Source of the DNA: Rhodococcus rhodnii
GTDB taxonomy: Bacteria > Actinomycetota > Actinomycetes > Mycobacteriales > Pseudonocardiaceae
Length of the DNA stretch: 48,487 nucleotides
Assembly: GCA_000720375.1 (NCBI GenBank)
Contig: JOAA01000050.1
Coordinates: forward strand, 1-48,487
Direction of reading: 5' to 3'
Below are positions 1-8,091 of this stretch, in pieces; within the stretch, counting starts at the first letter, position 1, and every line of letters begins with the position of its first letter. The notes beneath the pieces were generated by a model that was given only the letters and a program-made list of their open reading frames with translations, was not told the DNA's origin and searched no databases. The position numbers and the translations under genes were made by a program.

Positions 1-1
1 G

Positions 2-52
2 GCATTGAACACGCTCGCCATGTACTACGGCGACCGCCTCAACGTTCAGTAA
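2..52 (+). CDS. C-terminal end of an unidentified protein (partial)
   Basis: An open frame runs from the left edge to a TAA and would end ...MYYGDRLNVQ. Only 16 codons are visible, so neither family nor reality can be established. From here to about 170 I see no gene. Confidence 0.2.
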   Translation, partial: ALNTLAMYYGDRLNVQ

Positions 53-174
53 TCGACAGGACGATCACACCATCGCCCACAAGATCGCTGACACTCCCGT
101 CTTCATGGCCAGCCGAGTATTCCGCACATAAGTGTTGATCAACTCAGGTTGGTCGTCGGGTGCGTGATATTTGA

Positions 175-755
175 TCATCGTGGTCTGGTGGGGTCGGCAC
201 CGAGTAGGTCAAGGAGCCGGGCTTGGAGTGGTGGCGGCTGGGGAATGCCGGGTGGCTGTCCGCCGGTGGCGGGAATGAGGCGGAGGCGGGCCAGTGCCTC
301 GAAGATCAGCCGTCCGGTGGGTTTGGCGGGTTTGCCCACGTAGAGGCCGTCGAGCTTGGTCTGCGGGGCGATCGCCAGCCGGACTTGGCGTTCGATCAGG
401 CAGAAGATCAGCAGTGCCAGGCAGATTTCGGTGATCAGGGCGGTGATGCGCCGGTTGTTCTTGAGGAACATCGGCGCCACCGCCAGGGGCCCTTTGACGG
501 TGCCGTAGTGGTGTTCGACGACTTCCTGACCTTTGTAGCGGCGCAGGATCTCGGCCGGGTCGACGTCGGCGGGCAGGTTGGTCAGCAGCGCGCACCAGCC
601 GTCGGTGGTTGTCTCGGCGTCCAGTGCGTCCTGGTCGAACCACCAGTGCAGGGTGAGTTTGCCGGTGGCGGGATGGGTACCGGTGACTCGCCACCGGCCA
701 CGTTCGGCGGCCGGTTTGCCCGCATCGCGTTCGGCGACGTGCCGCTGAGCACCCA
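175..755 (-). pseudogene. IS1634/IS4-type DDE transposase, C-terminal remnant
   Basis: The translation keeps the C-terminal third of an IS1634-like transposase. It has the Y-(K/R)-E-K signature region (RRYKGQEVVEHHYGTVKG), followed by the hydrophobic ALITEICLALLIFCLIERQVR-type segment typical of the family. The N-terminal two thirds, including the first two catalytic aspartates, are absent. Upstream, the reading frame runs into the interrupted methyltransferase at about 750-775. The fragment cannot transpose. It ends at a TGA, with proline-rich coding just before it. The family assignment is from recalled motifs and is fairly secure; the exact IS ends were not found. Confidence 0.75.
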
Positions 756-1079
756 CGTACCAGGAAACGAGGAGCCGATATCCAGAAACTGGCGGATTCC
801 CTGTTCGGCCATGAACACCACCGCCCGGCGCAGAAACGCCCGCTTGAGCCGGGCGATATCCCGCGAGCCGGGCAGCGCCTCGTTGAACCGTTCCGCGATC
901 TGCCGGTCGGCCTCGAAGTTATGCCCGCCACCGAGCAGATAGTCGTAGATAGGCGCCGAACTCGGCGTGTTCTCGTGGCCGCACCGGCCAGCCGGACAAG
1001 AGCCGCTTTGATCCGCGTGAACCATATGTGAGATGGGAACCGAAGTCGTCGTCGACACCTGGGTTCTGGGCTCTGTCAA
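756..1079 (-). pseudogene. DUF574-type SAM-dependent methyltransferase, N-terminal fragment
   Basis: The first ~100 codons read as the start of the actinobacterial DUF574/Methyltransf_19 family: the IYDYLLGGGHNFEADR motif, then a helical segment, then the SAM-binding start FLDIGSS. Just after that motif, at about 756-775, similarity stops and the sequence becomes the IS1634-type transposase remnant. The complete family is roughly 260-280 aa, so most of the Rossmann fold and active site is lost. The function of intact members is poorly defined. This copy is interpreted as inactivated by an insertion followed by deletion. Confidence 0.7.
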
Positions 1080-1131
1080 GCTGGCCCCTATGGGGCGGAG
1101 TTGATGTTCAGGCGGCTCGACTCGGCTCGCA

Positions 1132-1164
1132 CTGGCGTGTGGCAGCCACTGACGTGACTGCGCC
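1132..1164 (+). repeat. Conserved 33-bp element upstream of STAND module 1
   Basis: This stretch matches 28855-28887 at about 29 of 33 positions by eye, with a core GCCACTGACG, one variable base, then GACTGCGCC. Both copies lie 110-145 nt upstream of a gene A start (1277 and 29029). It could be a shared promoter or operator element, or the edge of a duplicated block. Confidence 0.55.
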
Positions 1165-1276
1165 TACGCCTCTGGTTGCGGCGAGCTAGTTTTGGAGGCA
1201 CTCTCACGCTCGGTCGTATCACGCAATTGAGCTCGTACATCTCTGATCACCAACGACCGACCGACGGTGAGCTGTT

Positions 1277-3604
1277 ATGGCGAGTAGCGCGCCGCGTCAA
1301 CGCGTGGGCAATCTTCCCGTCGAGGTCAGTAGCTTCGTTGACCGTCGAGAGGAGGTTGCCGAGATCAAGCGGCTGCTGTCGGCCACCCGGCTGCTGACTT
1401 TGACCGGCGTCGGTGGGGTGGGCAAGACAAGGCTGGCGTTGCGGGTCGCGGCGGATCTGCGGCGGGCCTTCGCCAACGGCGTGTGGCTGGTGGAGTTGGC
1501 GGCGCTGCAGGACCCTGACCTGGTTGTCGACACTGTCGTCGAGGCGTTGGGGATCCAGGATCAATCGACCCGCGGACAGTTGGCAGTCCTCATCCATTAC
1601 CTGCAGGGCCGGCAGTTGTTGTTGGTATTGGACAACTGTGAGCATTTGACGAGTGCCTGCGCCGCCCTTGTGGACACGCTACTGCGAGCGGCAGCAGGGC
1701 TGCGTGTGCTTGCTACCAGTCGGCAGGTGCTGGACACCGACGGCGAGCGCGCCTGGCAGATCCCGCCGTTGCCGGCGCCAGATCCGGAACTGCCGCTGCC
1801 GCCGGGGGCAGCGGCGCGGTATCCGGCGTTGGCGTTGTTCGCCGAGCGGGCGACAGCGCGTGGTTTCGCGATCACCGCTGACGATCAGGAGCCGGTGGCC
1901 CGCATCTGTCACCGGTTGGAGGGGATCCCGTTGGCGATTGAGTTGGCGGCGGTGCGGCTGAGGGTCTTGCGACCGGAGCAGATCCTGGAGCGGCTGGATG
2001 ACCGCTTCGAGTTGTTGACAGCGGGAAACCGCACCGCGTTGCCTCGCCACCAGACGCTGCGGGCGGCCATCGAGTGGAGCTTCGACCTGTGTACCCACGA
2101 GGAACAGCTGCTGTGGGCGCGGGCGTCGGTGTTCGCCGACGGCTTTGACCTGGCGGCGGCCGAGGAAGTGTGCGCGGGGGACGGCGTGGCCGCTGGCGAG
2201 ATTCTGGGCCTGATGACCGGACTGGCGGACAAATCGGTCCTGATCTGCGAGGAGCATGCCGACAAGATGCGGTACCGGTTGCTGGACACGATTCGCCAGT
2301 TCGGGTGTGAACGGTTGCGCGAGGCCGGAGAGCAAGAGGACGTCCGGCGACGGCACCGGGATTGGTACCTGCGGCTGGCTGAGGGTGCTGAGGCGGAATG
2401 GTTCGGTCCGCATCAGGCAACGTGGTTCGCCCGTATGCGGCTTGAGCACGCCAACATGCGGGCGGCGTTGGATTTCTGCCTGACCGAACCAGGCGAGATA
2501 CGGACCGGCCTGCGGATGGCCGCGGCTTTGTGGTTTTACTGGAGTGCCTGTGGGTTCCCACGTGAAGGACGGCACTGGCTCGACCGGGCCCTCGCCCTGG
2601 ACACGGAGCCAATCCGGGAAGGGGTCAGGGCCCGGTGGGCCAATGGCTGGATCGCCCTTCAGCAGGGGCACATCGCGGACGGCGAGTCGTTGCTGGAGGA
2701 GTGCCGGACGCTGGCGCGGCAATGGGGAGACTCGTCCACAATGGCGCACGCCACCCACAGGCTGGGATTCGCCGCGCTGCTCAGGGGTGACCTGTCGCGT
2801 GCGGTGGCGCTGCTGGAGGAGTCCTTGGCACGTTTCCGACCTCTCGGCGAGTTGAACAGTCTCGTGATCATGGCTCGGGTCGGCTTGGCCGCGGCGCACG
2901 TTCACCAGGGCGACCTTGACCGTGCCGTGGTGCTCTGTGAGGAAGCCCGCGCGGTCTGCGAGAGGCACGGGGAGCAGTGGGCCCGGTCGTACGCGCTCTA
3001 CTATCTCGCCTACGCCGAGTGGGGGCGCGGCGAGACACGAAAGGCGGCGGCCCACGCACGCGAAAGCCTGCGAATCAAACGGACCTTTCACGACATCGTG
3101 GGCATCGTGCTGGTTGTCGACCTGTTGGCCTGGACTGCGGCGGCGGAGGGTATGGGCGAACATGCCGCCCGGTTGCTTGGCATGGCCCACCAACTCTGGT
3201 CGACGGTCGGATTGCCCCGGCTCGGGTCCGAGAAGTGGAACACTCCGCATGCGACGTGCGAGGCGCAGGCCCGCCGAGCACTCGGGAACGCCGCCTTCGA
3301 GGCCGCGTTCCAGCACGGGACCGAACTACCTCTCGATGAGGCTCTCGACTGCGCGCTCGGCGAGAAACGAAAGTCGTCTCCTCCTGCCCCAGGGCAGAAG
3401 GACACCTCACCGACGCCCCTGACCCGCAGAGAACGCCAGGTCGCCGAGCTGGTCGCCGAGGGACTGTCCAATAAGGACATCGCGGCCCGGCTGGTGATCG
3501 CTCAACGCACCGCTGAAGGCCACGTGCAGCGCATCCTGACCAAGCTCGGCTTGACCTCTCGCGCGCAGATCGCCGCCTGGGCGGTCGAACACCGTGAAAC
3601 GTGA
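1277..3604 (+). CDS. NB-ARC/TPR/LuxR-type transcriptional regulator (module 1, gene A)
   Basis: This 775-aa STAND regulator has a Walker A GVGGVGKT (about residues 44-51), Walker [11 protein letters not shown] (113-122), an ATSRQ sensor motif and [11 protein letters not shown] winged-helix-like WSFDLC region and TPR-like repeats (about 390-690) follow. The C-terminal LuxR HTH begins near residue 715 ([20 protein letters not shown]). Proteins of this class use nucleotide-dependent oligomerisation to control DNA binding by the HTH; the ligand is unknown. The ATG has GGTGAG upstream. The HTH-less paralogue follows after 9 nt, so the two are probably co-transcribed. The LuxR-STAND assignment is secure; target genes and signal are not known. 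Confidence 0.9.
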   Translation: MASSAPRQRVGNLPVEVSSFVDRREEVAEIKRLLSATRLLTLTGVGGVGKTRLALRVAADLRRAFANGVWLVELAALQDPDLVVDTVVEALGIQDQSTRGQLAVLIHYLQGRQLLLVLDNCEHLTSACAALVDTLLRAAAGLRVLATSRQVLDTDGERAWQIPPLPAPDPELPLPPGAAARYPALALFAERATARGFAITADDQEPVARICHRLEGIPLAIELAAVRLRVLRPEQILERLDDRFELLTAGNRTALPRHQTLRAAIEWSFDLCTHEEQLLWARASVFADGFDLAAAEEVCAGDGVAAGEILGLMTGLADKSVLICEEHADKMRYRLLDTIRQFGCERLREAGEQEDVRRRHRDWYLRLAEGAEAEWFGPHQATWFARMRLEHANMRAALDFCLTEPGEIRTGLRMAAALWFYWSACGFPREGRHWLDRALALDTEPIREGVRARWANGWIALQQGHIADGESLLEECRTLARQWGDSSTMAHATHRLGFAALLRGDLSRAVALLEESLARFRPLGELNSLVIMARVGLAAAHVHQGDLDRAVVLCEEARAVCERHGEQWARSYALYYLAYAEWGRGETRKAAAHARESLRIKRTFHDIVGIVLVVDLLAWTAAAEGMGEHAARLLGMAHQLWSTVGLPRLGSEKWNTPHATCEAQARRALGNAAFEAAFQHGTELPLDEALDCALGEKRKSSPPAPGQKDTSPTPLTRRERQVAELVAEGLSNKDIAARLVIAQRTAEGHVQRILTKLGLTSRAQIAAWAVEHRET

Positions 3605-3613
3605 GATTCCATC

Positions 3614-5692
3614 ATGGCCCGTACCAGATCCCATCGGCCGAAGAGCAATCTTCCCGGTGAAGTGACTAGTTTCGTAGATCGTCGGCGCGAGGTCGCCGAG
3701 ACCAAACGGGTGTTGCGCCGACGCCGGCTGGTGACCGTGACGGGTGTGGCCGGAGTCGGCAAGACACGGCTGGTGCTACGTGTGGCCGCGCAGTTATGCG
3801 AGGTGTTCCCCGACGGCGTGTGGCTGGTCGAGCTGGCGGGGCTGACGGATGACAAGCTGCTGCCCGAAACGGTCGCCGATGCCTTGGGTATCCAGGATCA
3901 GTCGGCTCGGTCTACAGTGGACACGCTGTTCGGCTACCTCGGGGACAAGCAACTGCTGCTGGTGCTGGACAACTGCGAGCACCTCGTGGACACGTCCGCG
4001 GTGCTGGCGGATGCGCTGCTGGGGGCGGCGCCAGGACTACGGATCCTGGCCACCAGCCGGCAGGCACTGGGAACTGCCAGCGAATGCCTCCTGGAGGTGC
4101 CCCCATTCCCAATGCCGGACCTCGGACGGGCAACGAGGCCTTCGAGGTCATATGCGGCGGTGCGCCTGTTCGCCGAGCGGGCCGCGACCGCACTGCCCGG
4201 TTTCCGGGTCGACGCCACCAACTACGAGATCGTCGCCCAGATCTGCCATCGGCTGGACGGCATCCCCCTCGCCATCGAGCTGGCCGCGGTACGGGTGCGG
4301 GCGATGCCGATCCACCAGATGCTGGCCCGGCTGGGCGACTACTTCGAATATCTCGCCGAGGGGAGCCGGGTCTCGGCACCCCGCCTGCAAACGCTGCGAA
4401 CAGCGATTGACTGGAGCTTCGACCTGTGTACCCGCGAGGAACAGCTGCTGTGGGCGCCAGCATCCGTATTCGCGGATGGATTTGACGTGGATGCGGCCGA
4501 GGCCGTCTGCTCCGGCCAAGGAGTCGCCCGGGAAGCCATCCTTGACCTGGTGGCCGGGCTGGTGGATAAGTCCATCCTCATCCGCTTGGACCACGGCGGC
4601 CAGGCACGCTACCGAATGCCGGAACCGATCCGCCAGTACGGCCAGGAACGGCTGACACTGTCCTGCCAGCAGGCGGCCCTACTGGCACGACACCGCGACC
4701 ACTACCGACATCTCGTCCAGGACGCGACGCGGGAGTGGCTGGGGCCGAACGAACTGGAAGGGCTCGCCCGGCTGCGGCGGGAGCATGCGAACATCCGAGC
4801 CGCGCTGGAGTTCTGCCTGACGACCCCCGGAGAGGCACAGGCAGGGCTCGAGATCGCCGCCACGCCATGGACCTTCTGGATCCTCACCGGCTCCCACCGC
4901 GAAGGCCGCCATTGGCTCGACCAGGCATTGAAGCTAAGCCAGGAACCGAGTTCGGCACGGGCCAACGCCCTATGGGTCGGCGGCTGGCTCGCCCTCCAGC
5001 AGGCCGACACGGCCGCAGGACGGTCCATGGCGCAGGAGTCCCGCGCCCTCGCTCAGCGACTTCGCGATGAATCCGCCCTCGCACACGCCACCCGGATCTC
5101 CGGTATGGCCGCGTTCTACCAGAATCATCTCCTGCGCGCGGTCACGCTTCTCGAAGACGCACTCGCCCACCACCACGCGATCGGTGATTTAGCCGGTGTC
5201 TGGATCGCCTTACTCCAGCTCACCGTGGCCACGGCAGTTCTCGGCGACCCCGAGGGTGCTGTCACCTTCGGCGAGGAGTGCCTGGCCCTGTCCGAAACCC
5301 GCGCGCACCTGTCGAGATCCTGGGCGCTGTGGTCGCTCGGCTTCGCCAAGTGGTTGACCGGCGATCGGCAACAGGCCAGCAGGCTGACTCGCGAAGGCAT
5401 CCGGCTAGGCCACCAGTTGGACAACCAATGGGGCATCGCTCACAGCCTCGAGATCCTGGCCTGGACCGCGGCGGCGGACGGAGACAATGAACACGCCGCA
5501 CGACTGCTCGGCGCAGCCCACAAGATCTGGGAATCGGTCGGGACCCCAACGGCCACACTCAGGTACCTCGCCCCGTCCCACGCCCAATGCGTGAAACGAG
5601 CCCGCCGGGCACTCGGGAATGACAAGTTCGCCGCCACGTTCCACCAAGGAACCCACCTCACCCTCGACGAGGCCATCAAGGCAGTGATCTAG
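3614..5692 (+). CDS. NB-ARC/TPR protein lacking an HTH (module 1, gene B)
   Basis: This 692-aa protein parallels gene A through the ATPase (Walker [12 protein letters not shown], Walker [22 protein letters not shown]) and the TPR region. It stops about 80 residues earlier, at ...TLDEAIKAVI, and has no LuxR HTH. It is not a simple truncation of A. It carries its own lineage marks: the N-terminal SNLPGEVTSFVDRRREV, HRDHYR followed by EWLGPNEL, and GDRQQASRLTREGI. The other two B genes share versions of these. It follows A by 9 nt. With no DNA-binding domain visible it may act as a signalling partner or co-sensor for A. That role is inference; the family assignment is secure. Confidence 0.88.
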   Translation: MARTRSHRPKSNLPGEVTSFVDRRREVAETKRVLRRRRLVTVTGVAGVGKTRLVLRVAAQLCEVFPDGVWLVELAGLTDDKLLPETVADALGIQDQSARSTVDTLFGYLGDKQLLLVLDNCEHLVDTSAVLADALLGAAPGLRILATSRQALGTASECLLEVPPFPMPDLGRATRPSRSYAAVRLFAERAATALPGFRVDATNYEIVAQICHRLDGIPLAIELAAVRVRAMPIHQMLARLGDYFEYLAEGSRVSAPRLQTLRTAIDWSFDLCTREEQLLWAPASVFADGFDVDAAEAVCSGQGVAREAILDLVAGLVDKSILIRLDHGGQARYRMPEPIRQYGQERLTLSCQQAALLARHRDHYRHLVQDATREWLGPNELEGLARLRREHANIRAALEFCLTTPGEAQAGLEIAATPWTFWILTGSHREGRHWLDQALKLSQEPSSARANALWVGGWLALQQADTAAGRSMAQESRALAQRLRDESALAHATRISGMAAFYQNHLLRAVTLLEDALAHHHAIGDLAGVWIALLQLTVATAVLGDPEGAVTFGEECLALSETRAHLSRSWALWSLGFAKWLTGDRQQASRLTREGIRLGHQLDNQWGIAHSLEILAWTAAADGDNEHAARLLGAAHKIWESVGTPTATLRYLAPSHAQCVKRARRALGNDKFAATFHQGTHLTLDEAIKAVI

Positions 5693-8064
5693 AACCTCGT
5701 ATCGCAGGCCGTCGAGCCTGGTTCCCACGGCGGCTGAACCCCGGCCGGGTCAGGCGTCGCCGAGAGGCCGTTGATCCAGGCCGCGATCTCGACTCGTGAT
5801 CGGAAGCCCAGCTTGGCCAGGACGCGCTCGACATGGCCCTCGGCGGTGCGCTGGGCGATCACGAGCCGAGCGGCGATCTCCTTGTTCGTCAGCCCCTCAC
5901 CCACCAGCCGGGCGATCTCCGTCTCGCGACGGGTGAGCCGAGCCGTCCCCCCGGTGGGAGCCGGCGCCTCTGCCGCCTTGTCCAGCACGAACTCGACCAC
6001 TTCAGCGGGTGACATCGCCTTGCCCCGGACGAGGGCTGCCGCAAACCGGCGCTTGGTGAGCGCCTCCCGGGTGGCCTGCTCGTGGCGGGCGAAGCGCTTG
6101 GCGATGTGCGGATAGTCCGGTGCGGCACCGGCGAGTTGCCCTACCGTCTCGGCCGCGCCCCACAGTAGCGCCGCCCGCTCGTGGTGGCCCGTACCCGAAG
6201 CGCACCACCCCAGTGCCTCGACGCACCGCCCGATCGTCCGCAGGTCGTAGGTCTGCCAGGCCAGCGACAGGGCCTCCTCGAACAGGACCGCCGCCTGGGG
6301 GAGCGCCCCGTCGGCGAGTCGGTAGCGGCCGAGAAGCCGCAGCACAATGGTCTTCGACCAGTCGGCTCCCGACAGCTCGACCAGGGCATGCGCCTGCTCC
6401 GCAGACACCTTCCCCTCGTGGGGCGCGATGTCGAACACGGCGATGCCATGCACTATGAACGTGCGGTAGACGCCCGCCATGTCGGACACCGCACGGGATT
6501 TGGTCAACGACCGATCAAGCAGCGTGACCGCTGTTCGCGTGTCGCCGCGGTAAACGGCACGCAGGGCCGCACACCAGTCGGCGTCCGCGCTGATGGCAGT
6601 GTCCCCGAACTGTTCGGCCAGCTCGAACATGGTCGCCGCCTCGTCGTACTCGCCGCAGAACTGCGCCAGGAACCCGCACGCCGCCAGCGCTTTGGCACGC
6701 AGCGCGTTCGGTTCCGGGGCGGCCGCAAGAGCTCGGCGCAACCACAGTGCCCCCTCGCGGAACAGCCCGCAGGCATACCAGTAGATCCGCAGCCGGGCGG
6801 CGATGTCCAAGGCGACGGGTGCGCGAGCGGGATCGGCAAGGCAGAACTCGAGCGCGGCCCGGAGGTTGCTGTGTTCGCGACGCAATTCGGTGAACCACGC
6901 GACCTCGCCAGAGTGGAAGTACGCGGTCTCCCCGCGATTGGCCAGGGCTCGGTAGTAGGCCAAGTGCCGTTCGCGGACGGCGAGCTCCTCACCGGACAGG
7001 GCCAGCTGGCGGCCTCCGTACTGCCGGACGGTGACCAGTTGCTGGAACCGCGCCTCCCGCTCGCAGGGCTCGTCGGCCCGGATGACAATGGACTTGTCGA
7101 CCAGGCCGGCGACGAGTTCGGCCACCTCGGACCGGTCGATCCCGTCCCACGAGCCCACGGCTTCGGCGGCATCGAGATCGAAGTCATCGGCGAACACCGA
7201 CAGCCGCGCCCACATCCGCTGCTCGGCCGTGGTGCACAGGCGATGGCTCCACGCCATCGCGGTCTCCAGGGTCCGGTGTCTGGATTCGCCCCCGCCACGC
7301 CCGGAGTCCAGCAGCGCGAACGCGTCGTCGAGGTGAGCCAGCATTGCCTCCGGCCCGAACGCGCGGCACTGGACGGCGGCCAGTTCGATGGCCAGCGGGA
7401 TACCATCGAGCCGCTGACAGATGGCATGCACCGTCGGCAGGTTCTCTGAGGTGAGCTGGAAGCCGGGCACCGCGGCGCCCGCCCGGTCGGCGAACAGGGT
7501 GACGGCGTCCGAGATGAGAAACTCCCTGCCGTCGATGGCTCCTTCCGCCGGGATGATCGTCAACGGCGGCACGGTAAAAAGCTGCTCACCGCTTACCCGG
7601 AGAACCTGCCGACTGGTCGCCAGGACGTGCAGCCTGGGTGCCGCCATTAACAGCCCAGCCACGAGCATCGCGCAGGCATCCACCAGATGCTCGCAGTTGT
7701 CGAGCACCAGCAACAGGTGCCGGTCGTGGAGGTACTCCTCCAACCGGACGGTCGGATCGGCCCGATGATCTGCCAGCCCGAAGGTATCGGCGACGACGTC
7801 GGCGACCAGTTGCGCTTCGTTGAGACCGGCTAGCTCGACAAGCCAGACACCGTCGGGAAACGCCCGCTGGCACTGAGCGCCGACCTGCAGCGCCAGCCGC
7901 GTCTTGCCCACCCCGCCTGGCCCGGTGCAAGTCACCAGCCGCGACTTGGACAGCAGGCGTCGCACCTCGGACACCTCGCGTCGCCGGCCAACGAAGCTGG
8001 TCAGTTGGACGGGCAGGCGTCCCAGCGCCCGATCCGACATCCCCTGATACTTCGCACGCTGCAT
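5689..8064 (-). CDS. NB-ARC/TPR/LuxR-type regulator, solo, in the PEP-utiliser operon
   Basis: This 791-aa regulator has Walker [12 protein letters not shown], Walker [22 protein letters not shown] and TPR-like helices. Its C-terminal LuxR HTH reads LTRRETEIARLVGEGLTNKE, and the protein ends in a short tail. It differs from the module A genes (for example YFHSGEVAWF where they have WFGP.QATW), so it is a separate branch. It begins 27 nt after the dikinase-like gene on the same strand and is probably the last gene of that operon. Its stop codon shares the CTAG palindrome at 5689-5692 with the stop of the convergent gene B. An internal ATG at 8040 is an alternative start; neither has a strong ribosome binding site. 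Confidence 0.87.
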   Translation of the reverse strand: MQRAKYQGMSDRALGRLPVQLTSFVGRRREVSEVRRLLSKSRLVTCTGPGGVGKTRLALQVGAQCQRAFPDGVWLVELAGLNEAQLVADVVADTFGLADHRADPTVRLEEYLHDRHLLLVLDNCEHLVDACAMLVAGLLMAAPRLHVLATSRQVLRVSGEQLFTVPPLTIIPAEGAIDGREFLISDAVTLFADRAGAAVPGFQLTSENLPTVHAICQRLDGIPLAIELAAVQCRAFGPEAMLAHLDDAFALLDSGRGGGESRHRTLETAMAWSHRLCTTAEQRMWARLSVFADDFDLDAAEAVGSWDGIDRSEVAELVAGLVDKSIVIRADEPCEREARFQQLVTVRQYGGRQLALSGEELAVRERHLAYYRALANRGETAYFHSGEVAWFTELRREHSNLRAALEFCLADPARAPVALDIAARLRIYWYACGLFREGALWLRRALAAAPEPNALRAKALAACGFLAQFCGEYDEAATMFELAEQFGDTAISADADWCAALRAVYRGDTRTAVTLLDRSLTKSRAVSDMAGVYRTFIVHGIAVFDIAPHEGKVSAEQAHALVELSGADWSKTIVLRLLGRYRLADGALPQAAVLFEEALSLAWQTYDLRTIGRCVEALGWCASGTGHHERAALLWGAAETVGQLAGAAPDYPHIAKRFARHEQATREALTKRRFAAALVRGKAMSPAEVVEFVLDKAAEAPAPTGGTARLTRRETEIARLVGEGLTNKEIAARLVIAQRTAEGHVERVLAKLGFRSRVEIAAWINGLSATPDPAGVQPPWEPGSTACDTRF

Positions 8065-8091
8065 CGTGTCGAAAAGACCACCTTGTCCGGA

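Noticed and set aside
1679..3316. A 545-codon minus-strand open frame
   Set aside because: Antisense shadow of module 1 gene A, common in high-GC DNA.
6181..7449. A 422-codon plus-strand open frame
   Set aside because: Antisense shadow of the solo LuxR-STAND gene.
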